This document shows positions 1 to 8,452 of a DNA stretch of 64,000 nucleotides, piece by piece. The stretch's first letter is position 1; each line of letters starts with the position of its first letter. The position numbers and the translations under genes were made by a program. Below the pieces are notes generated by a model. That model had not been told where the DNA came from. It was given only the letters and a program-made list of their open reading frames with translations, and ran no database searches. This DNA is from Gammaproteobacteria bacterium HGW-Gammaproteobacteria-13 (GTDB lineage: Bacteria > Pseudomonadota > Gammaproteobacteria > Pseudomonadales > Pseudomonadaceae), in NCBI GenBank assembly GCA_002840155.1, contig PGZH01000008.1, positions 124,001-188,000 of the forward strand, in the 5' to 3' direction.

Positions 1-134
1 TCGCCATTGCCGACCAGCAGAACACGGTCAAAAGTCACAGCTGTGCCAGTGGCCAGCTCGAGTTTTTCGACCTTGAGGAATTCGCCTTCGGTGACTTTGT
101 ATTGCTTGCCACCAGTAACAATTACTGCGTACAT
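1..134 (-). CDS. rplU: 50S ribosomal protein L21, 5' end only
   Basis: The first 44 codons of ribosomal protein L21, a component of the large ribosomal subunit, run off the left edge of the window. The reverse-strand translation starts [14 protein letters not shown], the hallmark N-terminus of bacterial L21. A GGAG ribosome-binding site lies a few bases before the ATG. It is transcribed divergently from ispB, the usual Pseudomonas arrangement, and rpmA (L27) would be expected next, outside the window. Identity is certain; only the 3' part is missing because of the window edge. Confidence 0.96.
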   Translation of the reverse strand, partial: MYAVIVTGGKQYKVTEGEFLKVEKLELATGTAVTFDRVLLVGNG

Positions 135-318
135 GGTAAATCTCCGTTAATCCTGCTCACCCAGCGCTTTATAGGAATAAGTGTCGGCTGGCATGGCTGC
201 TTGGGGCCGGAAGGACACCCTTGCAATTGCGTAAGGCAGGGAAATACCCAGGGGGAAGTTCAGGGTGCGCGATTGTACGCAAGCAATCGACACCATGCAA
301 GTGCGCCGAGCGCTTGCC

Positions 319-347
319 TTGACAGCCCCTACCCTGCCCCCTAGCAT
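319..347 (+). promoter_or_regulatory. sigma-70 promoter of ispB
   Basis: A perfect -35 TTGACA (319-324) is followed after exactly 17 bp by TAGCAT (342-347), a 4/6 match to the -10 consensus. The predicted start of transcription lies about 25-30 bp before the ispB start codon. Seen by eye only. Confidence 0.6.
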
Positions 348-379
348 GCCGCGCAACCCATGAGTAGCAGGTGCAAGCG

Positions 380-1348
380 ATGCAACCCCAGGCTTTCTAC
401 CGCGTGGTGGCGGATGACTTTACCGCCGTCGACGGCATCATCCGCGCGCAACTGGTGTCGCGAGTCCCTTTGGTCGAGAAAATCGGCGACTATATTATCT
501 CCGCTGGCGGAAAACGCCTGCGCCCGCTGCTGGTTCTGCTCAGCGGCAAGGCCCTAGGCCTGGACGGTGACAACCTGCGCCTGCTGGCCGCCACTATCGA
601 ATTTCTGCACACCGCCACTTTGCTGCACGACGACGTGGTCGACATGTCCGACATGCGCCGCGGCCGCAGCACCGCCAACGCCCAGTGGGGCAACGCACCG
701 AGCGTGCTGGTCGGCGACTTCCTTTATTCGCGCTCGTTCGAAATGATGGTCGAGCTCGGCTCCATGCCGGTGATGAAGATCCTCTCAAAGGCCACCCGGG
801 TGATTGCCGAAGGCGAAGTGCTGCAGCTGTCGAAGATTCGCGACGCCAGCACCAGCGAAGAAACCTATATGGAAGTCATCCGCGGCAAGACCGCGATGCT
901 CTTCGAGGCCTCGACCCATAGCGCCGCAGCACTGGCCGGCGCCAACGCCGAACAGACCGAAGCCCTGCGCACCTTTGGCGACCACCTTGGTGTGGCCTTC
1001 CAACTGGTCGACGACCTGCTCGACTACCGCGGCGATGCAGCCAGCTTGGGCAAGAACGTCGGTGACGACCTAGCCGAAGGCAAACCGACTCTGCCACTGA
1101 TCTATACCATGCGCGAAGGCACGCCCGAGCAGGCAGCCTTGGTACGCCAGGCAATCCAGAAAGGCGGCATCGAGGACCTGGAAAGCATTCGCAATGCCGT
1201 CGAAGCTGCCGGCGCGCTGGACTACACCGCCCAACAAGCCCGCGACTACGCAGAACGCGCCATCGCCTGCCTGGCTGCGCTGCCCGCCAGCGAATACCGC
1301 GACGCATTGATCGAACTCAGCCGCTTTGCCGTAGCCCGCACGCACTAA
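380..1348 (+). CDS. ispB: octaprenyl/polyprenyl diphosphate synthase
   Basis: A trans-prenyltransferase that extends farnesyl diphosphate with isopentenyl diphosphate to make the side chain of ubiquinone; it is a soluble cytoplasmic enzyme. Both aspartate-rich motifs are present: DDVVD near residue 84 and DDLLD near residue 210, together with the GGKRLRP substrate-binding segment. Length (322 residues) fits the family. A GTG at 371 in the same frame would add three residues, but AGCAGG at 366-371 is well spaced for the ATG at 380, so that start is preferred. It is divergent from rplU and has its own promoter and terminator. Function is certain; the exact chain length of the product is not readable from sequence. 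Confidence 0.95.
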   Translation: MQPQAFYRVVADDFTAVDGIIRAQLVSRVPLVEKIGDYIISAGGKRLRPLLVLLSGKALGLDGDNLRLLAATIEFLHTATLLHDDVVDMSDMRRGRSTANAQWGNAPSVLVGDFLYSRSFEMMVELGSMPVMKILSKATRVIAEGEVLQLSKIRDASTSEETYMEVIRGKTAMLFEASTHSAAALAGANAEQTEALRTFGDHLGVAFQLVDDLLDYRGDAASLGKNVGDDLAEGKPTLPLIYTMREGTPEQAALVRQAIQKGGIEDLESIRNAVEAAGALDYTAQQARDYAERAIACLAALPASEYRDALIELSRFAVARTH

Positions 1349-1366
1349 GGCCTGCCGCGACAGACA

Positions 1367-1393
1367 AAAGCCCGTCCAAGTGACGGGCTTTTA
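1367..1393 (+). terminator. Rho-independent terminator of ispB
   Basis: The stem AAAAGCCCGTC / GACGGGCTTTT with a short loop lies 19 bp after the ispB stop codon and is followed by T-rich sequence. Confidence 0.85.
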
Positions 1394-1435
1394 TTTGCGC
1401 GACGAAAGGCAGCGATTAATCCTTGCTATAAATAT

Positions 1436-1454
1436 AATAAGAATTATTCTCATC
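1436..1454 (+). promoter_or_regulatory. Fur box before small gene
   Basis: AATAAGAATTATTCTCATC matches the common gamma-proteobacterial Fur site AATGAGAATTATTCTCATT at 17 of 19 positions. It overlaps a possible -10 TATAAT at 1433-1438, so iron-loaded Fur would block the promoter. The start codon of the small gene is 26 bp further on. Confidence 0.75.
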
Positions 1455-1479
1455 TAACCACTTGAAAGGGAGATGAGTC

Positions 1480-1707
1480 ATGACCTATCTGATCGATGCC
1501 TGGCTGGACCGCCCGCAGCCGTATCTACGCATTCTCAATCGCAACACCGGCGAAGTCTGCGCCCTGCTTAAGGAAGATGCCCTGGATGAGCTGCGTGATC
1601 AGGGCGATCTGGATCTGCACGAGCTGAACTCCAGTGAGCCGCTGGTGCTCAAGGAGCTGGTGCGTAATCTGTTTCTTTACTGCTACGCCCGGGCATTGCG
1701 CCCCTGA
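1480..1707 (+). CDS. small iron-responsive conserved protein
   Basis: A 75-residue acidic, leucine-rich protein with no signal peptide, no membrane segment and a single cysteine. A strong ribosome-binding site (AAGGGAGA) stands 8-10 bp before the ATG. Its position directly after ispB is conserved in Pseudomonas as I remember it, and the P. aeruginosa gene in this place is on iron-starvation lists, but that is recollection and not visible here. What is visible is the Fur box over its promoter. Function is unknown; a role in iron sparing is inference from regulation alone. Confidence 0.85.
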   Translation: MTYLIDAWLDRPQPYLRILNRNTGEVCALLKEDALDELRDQGDLDLHELNSSEPLVLKELVRNLFLYCYARALRP

Positions 1708-1728
1708 CGCTCTGAATATAAACGCATA

Positions 1729-1776
1729 GCGGGCATGGCCCGCTCCTACACCCTCGTAGGAGCGGGCCATGCCCGC
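1729..1776. repeat. REP-like palindrome / possible bidirectional terminator
   Basis: Two perfectly complementary 21-bp arms (1729-1749 and 1756-1776) with a 6-bp loop. The core GTAGGAGCGGGC is typical of Pseudomonas repetitive extragenic palindromes. It lies between the convergent small gene and fklB, where it could also stop transcription from both sides, although there is no T-tract. Confidence 0.8.
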
Positions 1777-1796
1777 GAAGGAAAGCGCCTGAGACG

Positions 1797-2414
1797 TTAG
1801 AGAACGTCCAGCAGCTCCACATCAAATACCAGCACGCTGTGCGGCGGGATGCTGCCCACGCCTTGCTCGCCGTAAGCCAGCTCGCTCGGCACATACAGGC
1901 GCCATTTGCTGCCGGCATTCATCAGTTGCAGGGCTTCGGTCCAGCCGGCGATTACGCCGCCAACCGGAAACTCAGCAGGCTGGCCGCGATCGTAGGAGCT
2001 GTCGAACACAGTGCCGTCGATCAGGGTGCCGTGATAGTGGGTGCGTACGCTGTCTTCACGGGAAGGCTTGGCGCCTTCGCCGGCGGTCAGCACTTCATAC
2101 TGCAGGCCGGAAGCCAGAACGGTGATGCCGTCACGCTTGGCGTTCTCAGCCAGAAAAGCCAAGCCAGCACCGGCAGCGGCTTCAGCCTTGGCAGCGGCTT
2201 CGGCTTGCATGATGTCGCGAATGACTTTGAAGCTGGCCGACAGTTCGGCTTCGCTAACGCGGCTTGGCTGGCCGTTGAAGGCGTCAGTCAGACCAGCCAG
2301 GATGGCGTCCAGGCTCACACCCGGCGGCGGGTTGTCGCGCAGCTGACCACCCAGTTGACGGCCGATGCCGTAGCTGACTCGGGTTTCGTCAGTCGAGAGA
2401 TTGATATCGGACAT
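1797..2414 (-). CDS. fklB: FKBP-type peptidyl-prolyl isomerase
   Basis: A 205-residue peptidyl-prolyl cis-trans isomerase of the FKBP22/FklB type, which speeds proline isomerisation during protein folding. The N-terminal half is a helical dimerisation region (VSYGIGRQLGGQL). The C-terminal half is the FKBP domain, with VRTHYHGTLIDGTVFDSSY and the closing SVLVFDVELL. There is no signal peptide, so it is cytoplasmic. The frame stays open 15 codons further upstream, but the ATG giving MSDINL has a ribosome-binding site (CGGAGC) and matches the family start. Length equals E. coli FklB. Confidence 0.93.
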   Translation of the reverse strand: MSDINLSTDETRVSYGIGRQLGGQLRDNPPPGVSLDAILAGLTDAFNGQPSRVSEAELSASFKVIRDIMQAEAAAKAEAAAGAGLAFLAENAKRDGITVLASGLQYEVLTAGEGAKPSREDSVRTHYHGTLIDGTVFDSSYDRGQPAEFPVGGVIAGWTEALQLMNAGSKWRLYVPSELAYGEQGVGSIPPHSVLVFDVELLDVL

Positions 2415-2475
2415 AGCACTGCTCCGCTGGAGGCTAAAAAAGGTCGGCCAGCCTAGCACAAACCGCCCGGCCGCC

Positions 2476-2622
2476 CTACCCGCCCGCCATGCCTTGGCGA
2501 TTACGCCGGCAGCGCTCGGAGCAGTACTTCACCTCAGCCCAGCAACGCGCCCATTTCTTGCGCCAGGTAAAGGGCAGCCCGCACACCGCGCAGGTTTTGA
2601 CCGGCAGCTCGGCCTTTTTCAC
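2476..2622 (-). CDS. DUF2256 small zinc-ribbon protein
   Basis: A 48-residue basic protein with four cysteines in two pairs (CAVC and CSERC, plus a further Cys in WARCW) and the segment [11 protein letters not shown] that defines DUF2256; it probably binds zinc. I place the start at a GTG whose last two bases are the first two of the upstream photolyase stop (a 4-bp GTGA overlap), so the two genes look translationally coupled. A longer in-frame ATG exists inside the photolyase gene but would add an unconserved tail. DUF2256 genes are often found next to photolyase or cryptochrome genes; a shared role in light or DNA repair is inference. Confidence 0.85.
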   Translation of the reverse strand: MKKAELPVKTCAVCGLPFTWRKKWARCWAEVKYCSERCRRNRQGMAGG

Positions 2623-4154
2623 AACGCCTCGCCCGCATCCAGCCGCGCCAGCAGCTGCTCGCCACGCGCCCACAGGCCCTGCTGCTTGGCTTCGCTCATC
2701 TTGTCCAGGCCGCGGTAGATCATGCCCAGCCGATGGTTACCCGACAGCTGCTGGCGGTGGCGCATAAGGAAATGCCAATACAGCGCATTGAATGGACAGG
2801 CCTGCTCACCCACGCTTTCCGTGACCTTATAAGCGCAGTCGCCGCAATAGTTGGACATGCGCTTGATGTACTGACCACTGGCGCAGTAGGGCTTGGAGCC
2901 CAGGTAGCCGCCATCGGCGTGCATGACCATGCCCAAGGTATTGGGCAGCTCGACCCAATCGAAAGCATCCATATACACCGCCAGGTACCAGTCGCAGACC
3001 TGGCTGGGCTGGATGCCGGCCAGCAGGGCAAAGTTGCCGGTGACCATCAGCCGCTGGATATGGTGGGCATAGGCATGCTCCAGGGTCTGACCGATGGCCT
3101 GGCTCATGCATTTCATCCGGGTTTTGCCGGTCCAGTAGAACTCCGGCAACGGCCGAGTGTTGCCGAAGGCGTTACGCTCGGCGTACTCCGGCATATGCAG
3201 CCAGTAGATGCCGCGCACGTATTCGCGCCAGCCGATCAGCTGACGAATAAAACCCTCGGCAGCGTTCAGCGGCACCTGGCCGCGCCAGTAGGCCGCCTCC
3301 ACATCGGCACACAGCCGGCGCACATCCAGCAGACCAATATTCAGCGCCGCGCTGATCCGCGCATGGAACAGAAACGGCTCGCCAACTGCCATGGCATCTT
3401 GATAGTCGCCAAAAGCCGGCAAGGCGAAGTCGAGAAAATGCTGCCACAGCGCCTCGGCTTCGGCGTGGGTCACCGGGTAGTCAAAAGACTCTAAGCTGCC
3501 GTAGTGATGACTGAAGCGCTCGGCCACCAGCTTCAGCACCTCCTTGGTAATGCCATCTGCCGGGAAACGCGCGGTCATCGGCGCCTTGATCTGTTTGGGC
3601 AGCGCCTTGCGGTTTTCCGCATCGAAGTTCCACGCACCGCCCACCGGGGTGCCGTCGCCATTGAGCAGCAAACCGGTCTTGCGGCGCATCTCGCGGTAGA
3701 AAAACTCCATGCGCAGCTGCTTGCGCCCCTCGGCCCAGCGCGCGAACTCGTCCCGGCCACAGATAAAGCGACTGTCTACATGCCACGTAATCGGCAAGCC
3801 GCAGCGCTTGAGTTGATCCTCCAGGCGCCATTCGCCGCACTCGGTGATATGCACCTCAGCCGCCTGCAACTGCGCGGCCCAGCGCTGCAACTCGCCCGGC
3901 AGCGAGCCGCTGTTCTGTACATCGTCCAGCTTGACGTAATGCACGCGCCAACCACGTTCACGCAGTGCCTCGGCAAAGTGGCGCATGGCACTGAAGATCA
4001 GCGCGATCTTCTGTGGGTGGTGCGGCACATAGTCGGTTTCCGCTGCCACCTCGGCGAGCAGCACGGCATCCTGTTGCGGGTCCAGCGTCTGCAAGCTGGG
4101 CAGGTCGAAAGACAGCTGATCACCCAGCACCAGGGCAAGCCGGCGAATAGACAT
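2619..4154 (-). CDS. iron-sulfur cryptochrome/photolyase (PhrB-like)
   Basis: A 511-residue member of the FeS bacterial cryptochrome and photolyase class, annotated as photolyase-related and including the prokaryotic (6-4) photolyase PhrB. It would bind FAD and repair UV photoproducts in DNA with blue light. Residues that fit the 4Fe-4S ligands are C349, C437, C440 and C453; the spacing is the same as in Agrobacterium PhrB (350, 438, 441, 454, from memory). The N-terminus [14 protein letters not shown] is typical. It overlaps the downstream DUF2256 gene by 4 bp. The substrate (6-4 products or signalling only) cannot be told from sequence alone. Confidence 0.9.
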   Translation of the reverse strand: MSIRRLALVLGDQLSFDLPSLQTLDPQQDAVLLAEVAAETDYVPHHPQKIALIFSAMRHFAEALRERGWRVHYVKLDDVQNSGSLPGELQRWAAQLQAAEVHITECGEWRLEDQLKRCGLPITWHVDSRFICGRDEFARWAEGRKQLRMEFFYREMRRKTGLLLNGDGTPVGGAWNFDAENRKALPKQIKAPMTARFPADGITKEVLKLVAERFSHHYGSLESFDYPVTHAEAEALWQHFLDFALPAFGDYQDAMAVGEPFLFHARISAALNIGLLDVRRLCADVEAAYWRGQVPLNAAEGFIRQLIGWREYVRGIYWLHMPEYAERNAFGNTRPLPEFYWTGKTRMKCMSQAIGQTLEHAYAHHIQRLMVTGNFALLAGIQPSQVCDWYLAVYMDAFDWVELPNTLGMVMHADGGYLGSKPYCASGQYIKRMSNYCGDCAYKVTESVGEQACPFNALYWHFLMRHRQQLSGNHRLGMIYRGLDKMSEAKQQGLWARGEQLLARLDAGEAL

Positions 4155-4165
4155 AGATGGAGTCG

Positions 4166-4471
4166 TTACCAGGAAGAGTTAAAGGAAATCGGCACGCGTA
4201 AGGTGTCCTGAGTGCCGTCTTGCATGCCGCACATTTCGTCATGCACCACCGCGTGCACCAGGTGAAATGGCACGCGCGGCAGGTCGTGCAGCAGATCGCG
4301 GGCATGCTCGACCGAGCGCAGATGCAGGGTTTTGCCATGACCATCACTGAGCGGGTGGGCACGGCCATCCATATGCGCCTCCAGCAGGTAGATGCCACCT
4401 TCGATAGAGATCAGGTTGAGCGCTTCGATATGCCCGGCTTGGGCGTGCAGCGACAGCTCTTGCAGGTTCAT
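4166..4471 (-). CDS. DUF6482-type small conserved protein
   Basis: A 101-residue cytoplasmic protein starting MNLQELSLHAQAGHIEALNL. I associate this pattern with the Pseudomonas DUF6482 family, but no function is known to me. The frame remains open upstream to 4579, but the ATG at 4471 has a GAGGA ribosome-binding site, and the upstream stretch is the AT-rich promoter region. It ends 11 bp before the photolyase start, so photolyase and DUF2256 may be read from the same transcript. An unusual AT-rich dyad lies directly upstream. Confidence 0.75.
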   Translation of the reverse strand: MNLQELSLHAQAGHIEALNLISIEGGIYLLEAHMDGRAHPLSDGHGKTLHLRSVEHARDLLHDLPRVPFHLVHAVVHDEMCGMQDGTQDTLRVPISFNSSW

Positions 4472-4493
4472 GGCGATGTCCTCGGCGGCCAAA

Positions 4494-4528
4494 GCTATAC
4501 AAAAATCTATACAAATACAATTTTTGTA
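4494..4528. promoter_or_regulatory. AT-rich operator-like region with direct and inverted repeats
   Basis: The direct repeat CTATACAAA occurs twice (around 4495 and 4507), 12 bp apart. An inverted repeat TACAAAAAT (4498-4506) / ATTTTTGTA (4520-4528) is superimposed on it. The block is far more AT-rich than its surroundings and sits just upstream of the DUF6482 start, as an operator would. The regulator is unknown. Confidence 0.5.
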
Positions 4529-4611
4529 CAACAACAGAAAAGCACAAGGCACAACGCAAACCGCCCGTCCGTTTTGCAACGGCCGGGCGGCGGGAACGCA
4601 TAAGAAAGGGC

Positions 4612-5109
4612 TCAGCTCGATTCGTACTTGGTCAGCTTATCCAGATAACCCATGGCGAAGGCCGAAAGGACGAAGGCCATGTGAATGATCACGTACCACA
4701 TCAACTTGCTGTCGGGGATGTTCTGCGCATTCATAAAGACTTTGAGCAGATGGATCGAGGAGATCGCCACGATGGAGGCCGCCACTTTCATCTTCAGTGA
4801 GCTGGAGTCCATCTTGCCCAGCCAACTGAGCTTCTCGGTACCCTCCTTGATATCCAGTTGGGAAACGAAGTTCTCGTAACCGGAAATCATCACCATCACC
4901 AACAGGCCACCGACCAGCGCCATATCGATCAGCGACAACAGCACCAGAATCAGATCCGCCTCAGCCATGGCAAAGACGTTGGGCAGGATATGGAAGACTT
5001 CCTGAAAGAACTTCAGCGCCAGCGCCAACAGGGCCAGCGAAAGGCCAAAGTAGATAGGCGCCAACAGCCAGCGCGAGGCATACATGGCATTTTCGATAAA
5101 GCGTTCCAT
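4612..5109 (-). CDS. UPF0114 (YqhA-type) inner-membrane protein
   Basis: A 165-residue integral membrane protein of the UPF0114/TIGR00645 family. There are three or four hydrophobic helices: about residues 14-35, 50-76, 105-125 and 137-156. The N-terminus [20 protein letters not shown] is the family signature. Its function is not established. It is separated from the DUF6482 gene by 140 bp containing the AT-rich dyad, so it is probably transcribed on its own. Confidence 0.88.
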   Translation of the reverse strand: MERFIENAMYASRWLLAPIYFGLSLALLALALKFFQEVFHILPNVFAMAEADLILVLLSLIDMALVGGLLVMVMISGYENFVSQLDIKEGTEKLSWLGKMDSSSLKMKVAASIVAISSIHLLKVFMNAQNIPDSKLMWYVIIHMAFVLSAFAMGYLDKLTKYESS

Positions 5110-5200
5110 AAGGGCTCACTCAGGGTTTAAAACTGCCGGCGAGTATACCCAGCGCCCTCGCCGAGACAACCCTGGAATGTGCTAATCGATGACCGCTCAG

Positions 5201-5225
5201 GTTATCCCCGGCAACTGTGGATAAC
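5201..5225. repeat. inverted DnaA-box-like element, copy 1
   Basis: GTTATCCCC, 7 bp, GTGGATAAC. The right arm with its preceding T is a perfect DnaA box in reverse (TTATCCACA); the left arm is a 7/9 match. It lies beyond the 3' end of the small gene at 5312-5653, and a second copy lies before that gene. Confidence 0.6.
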
Positions 5226-5311
5226 CTTGTGGGCAGGCTCAGGATCAATGGCTGTAAGCCAGCTCTGCGCAGGGTTTGCGCGGACTGATCAAATACTCGG
5301 CAATCGCCCGC

Positions 5312-5653
5312 TCAGGTTTCCGGCTGAAACTGGTAATCACCCAGATGATGGCCGCGCTCGCCGTTCAAACGGCGCAGCTCGGCCTGGATATGCAGGCGCC
5401 AGATCGGCACATCGGTGGATTGCTCGTAACCCATGCCGTGCAGGTTTTCGGCGATGTCGGTGAGGATGCTTTCGGCAGCGAAAGCCCCGTGGAATGGGCC
5501 TTGCGCTTTAATCGTGGAAGGCTGCGCACCGGCCATGCCAGCGGCGCAGATCAGCGTCCAGAGGCCCTTGTTACCGGCCAGCGGCAACACCACGCATTCG
5601 ATACGAGTATCCAGGCCCAGACAGTGACGCGTGAGATTGAGGCTGCGCGACAT
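5312..5653 (-). CDS. conserved hypothetical protein
   Basis: A 113-residue protein starting MSRSLNLTRHCLGLDTRIEC. There is no signal peptide or membrane helix and no domain I recognise. The C-terminal half (VPIWRLHIQAELRRLN) looks like a compact alpha/beta fold. The ATG has an AGGAG-like site about 15 bp upstream (CTCCTGAGAGGG), with GAGAGGG at the better distance. Codon use matches its neighbours and the location next to the Lon-like protease gene is conserved in Pseudomonas as I recall, which argues that it is a real gene. Confidence 0.75.
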   Translation of the reverse strand: MSRSLNLTRHCLGLDTRIECVVLPLAGNKGLWTLICAAGMAGAQPSTIKAQGPFHGAFAAESILTDIAENLHGMGYEQSTDVPIWRLHIQAELRRLNGERGHHLGDYQFQPET

Positions 5654-5719
5654 GGCGACGACCCTCTCAGGAGCAGGTCTTCAGCCTACACCCGAGCAAG
5701 CGCCGCTGGGAAGCCAACA

Positions 5720-5744
5720 GTTATCCCCGCTTGCTGTGGATAAC
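5720..5744. repeat. inverted DnaA-box-like element, copy 2
   Basis: GTTATCCCC, 7 bp, GTGGATAAC: the same arms and spacing as the copy at 5201-5225, with a different central 7 bp. It contains a perfect reverse TTATCCACA and is followed by a further TGTGTGGAT. It lies in the 5' region of the small gene at 5312-5653. Confidence 0.6.
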
Positions 5745-5851
5745 TGTGTGGATGAAGTGAGGAAAAGCCGGTCCGAGCTAGGCGCACGGGCTGGCGGCGC
5801 AATTCGCTCAGTGACTGACCAGCCACCGGGCGAATTGCCGCAGCCGGGCAG

Positions 5852-8314
5852 TCATTCAGCCGCCGGCTTTTTCACCCGTGGCTTCTTCTCCTTAACCGCA
5901 GCAGCCGGTTCTTCCTTCTTCGGCTCTTCCTTGTCGTCCTCTTCCATACCCATGGCGGCGATATCGCGCAGGCGCTCAACCACCCGCGCATTGACGCTGC
6001 CCGCCGGGAATTGCCCCTGCTCATTGGGCGACCCGGCGTCCGCACCGACCAACAGGCTCAACGCCTCATCGACCTGGCGTACCGCATAGATATGGAACTG
6101 CCCAGCGCGCACCGCCTGCAACACGCGCTCATCGAGCATCAGGGTGGTGACGTTGGAGTGCGGGATGATCGCGCCCTGCTCGCCGGTCAGACCGCGGGCC
6201 TCACACAGACGGAAGAAGCCTTCGATCTTCTCGTTAACCCCACCGACCGCCTGCACCTCGCCGAACTGGTTGATCGAACCGGTGATGGCGAAACACTGCT
6301 TGAGCGGGGTGCGCGACAACGCCGAGATCAGCGTGCAGACCTCACCGAGCGAGGCGCTGTCGCCGTCGACATAGCCGTAGGACTGCTCCAGGGCGATGCT
6401 CGCCGAGATTTCCAGGGGAAATTCCTGGGCATAACGGCTGCCGAGATAGCCGGTGAGGATCATCACACCCTTGGAGTGAATCGGCTGACCGAGATTGACC
6501 TCACGCTCGATGTCGACAATGCCGCTGCCGCCCGGATAGACCGTGGCGGAAATCCGCGCCGGCACACCGAAGGCCGAATCGCCGACTTCCAGCACGGTCA
6601 AGCCGTTGCACTTACCCACGGCGGCGCCGGCGGTGTCGATCAGGATGATCCCGGCCAACATATCGTCGATGATCCGCGCCGACACACGCCCCGTGCGGGT
6701 GGCCTTGGCCTTCAGGGCGCGCTCGATATGCCCGGCGTCGGTCACTTCATCCCCAGCCAGGCTGCGGATAAAGTCGGCTTCGCTGACCAGTTGGAACAGA
6801 TCACCAATGCGCGCCGACAAACGCCCCTGGTGTTCGGCCAGGCGCGCACTGTAGGTCGCCACGCGCGCCACGGCGGCAGCGGTGAGCGGCGCCATGCCCT
6901 CTTCCGAGGTGCGAGTCTTCATCAGCTGGGCGAACTGCTCCAGGCTGTCGTCGGCCAGCGGAATGTCTTCATCGAAGTCGACCAGTACGCGGAACATCTC
7001 CTGGAAGTCTGGATCGAGGTCCTGCAGCGTGTAATACAGCTGACGCGAGCCGATGATCACAACTTTGAGGTGCAGCGGAATCATCTGCGGGGTCAGGGTC
7101 ACGGTGGCGATGCGGCCGAGATCACCGAGCGGCGACTCCATCTTCAATTGGCGCGATTGCAGGGCGCGCTTGAGCGCATCCCAGACAAACGGCTCGCCGA
7201 GCATCTTCTCGGCTTCGAGAATCAGAAAACCGCCGTTGGCGCGGTGCAATGCTCCGGGGCGTAGCTGGCGGTAGCTGGTGTAGAGCGCGCCCTGGTCGGT
7301 GTTGTATTCGATGCGGCCGAACAGGTTGTCGTAGGTCGGGTGCGGCTCGAACACCACCGGCGCGCCGCCCTGGGCGTGATGACCAACCACCAGGCTCGGG
7401 CAGTACTGCTCTTCGAGCAGCTTGCGGGTTTGTGCGTCGGCCTTTTCCACTTCAACCAGCTGATCGACCACAGTCTTCAGCAGATTGACCTGCACCGCCT
7501 GCAGATAGGCGCAGACACCGGCGTTCTCGGCGTATTTCTGCGACAGCGGCGCAAGCAGCGGCTGCAGGGCGATGGTGATGGTTTCTTCGTTGAGCTGACG
7601 CAGCAGGTTGCTCGACTCGCGCTTCCACTGCGGCAGGCTGGCCAGCTCCTCGTTGAGGCGCTCTTCCAGGGTGGCGATATCGGCGTGAAAACGCTCGCGC
7701 TCGGCTTCCGGCAGCTGGGCAAACTCGGCCTCATCCAGTGCCTTGCCTTCAAGCATTGGGGTGAAAGCGATATTGCTGCTGTCGCGGTACAGGGCGACGT
7801 TCTTTTCCAGCGACAGCCGCTCGATCACATCCAGCGCCTGGTCGTAGCGCTTGTTGAAGGCGCGGTCGATGGCGTTCTTCTTTTGCTGGAACGAGGGGTG
7901 CTCGAACACCGCCGGGAAAGTCGCCAGCAGGTTGTCGATCAGGCCATTGATGTCGGCGAGAAACTCGCCGGCAGTGCCAGACGGCAGCTCCAGCGCGCGG
8001 GGTTCGCGCGGCTCATCGAAATGATTGACGTAGACCCGGTCAGCCGGGGTTTCCAGGCGCTTGGCTTCAGCCTTGAGGTAGCGTTTGACGAAGGAAAAGC
8101 GGCCGGTGCCGGGCTCGCCCATAACAAATACGTTATAACCGGGGCGCGGCATCGCCACGCCGAACTGCAGCGCCTCGACGGCGCGCTCCTGGCCCAAGAC
8201 ACCACGGAAGGGTTCCAGGTCTTCGGTATTGCTGAAGTTGAACTGCTCAGGGGAAAAGGGACGGGTAAGTGCTTCAGGTGCCAACCGCAAATGGGCTGCG
8301 ACGGAGTCTGGCAT
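5852..8314 (-). CDS. Lon-like ATP-dependent serine protease
   Basis: An 820-residue AAA+ protease of the LonB-like/AAA_32 group (S16 peptidases), distinct from classical Lon. A Walker A motif (GEPGTGRFS) lies near residue 66. A long coiled-coil insertion and the P-loop region follow, and the C-terminal proteolytic domain carries the catalytic dyad Ser653 (VDGDSAS) and Lys696 (VNEKIEG), 43 residues apart as in Lon. The C-terminus is a charged tail of alternating acidic and lysine-rich stretches (about residues 790-820). The ATG giving MPDSVAAHL has a well-placed AAGGA; the frame continues 19 codons upstream without a better site. No signal peptide: a cytoplasmic quality-control protease. Confidence 0.92.
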   Translation of the reverse strand: MPDSVAAHLRLAPEALTRPFSPEQFNFSNTEDLEPFRGVLGQERAVEALQFGVAMPRPGYNVFVMGEPGTGRFSFVKRYLKAEAKRLETPADRVYVNHFDEPREPRALELPSGTAGEFLADINGLIDNLLATFPAVFEHPSFQQKKNAIDRAFNKRYDQALDVIERLSLEKNVALYRDSSNIAFTPMLEGKALDEAEFAQLPEAERERFHADIATLEERLNEELASLPQWKRESSNLLRQLNEETITIALQPLLAPLSQKYAENAGVCAYLQAVQVNLLKTVVDQLVEVEKADAQTRKLLEEQYCPSLVVGHHAQGGAPVVFEPHPTYDNLFGRIEYNTDQGALYTSYRQLRPGALHRANGGFLILEAEKMLGEPFVWDALKRALQSRQLKMESPLGDLGRIATVTLTPQMIPLHLKVVIIGSRQLYYTLQDLDPDFQEMFRVLVDFDEDIPLADDSLEQFAQLMKTRTSEEGMAPLTAAAVARVATYSARLAEHQGRLSARIGDLFQLVSEADFIRSLAGDEVTDAGHIERALKAKATRTGRVSARIIDDMLAGIILIDTAGAAVGKCNGLTVLEVGDSAFGVPARISATVYPGGSGIVDIEREVNLGQPIHSKGVMILTGYLGSRYAQEFPLEISASIALEQSYGYVDGDSASLGEVCTLISALSRTPLKQCFAITGSINQFGEVQAVGGVNEKIEGFFRLCEARGLTGEQGAIIPHSNVTTLMLDERVLQAVRAGQFHIYAVRQVDEALSLLVGADAGSPNEQGQFPAGSVNARVVERLRDIAAMGMEEDDKEEPKKEEPAAAVKEKKPRVKKPAAE

Positions 8315-8452
8315 TGGAAATCCTTGGACGGGGGCCTGGTGGAAATCATGGCCGCATCGGCCCGCATCCACAAGCCATAAGGATGATCCTGAGCAAGTGA
8401 AATCCTGCGCCCATGCACTACAGTGCCCTCAGTCTTAACAGGAAGCCTGCCC

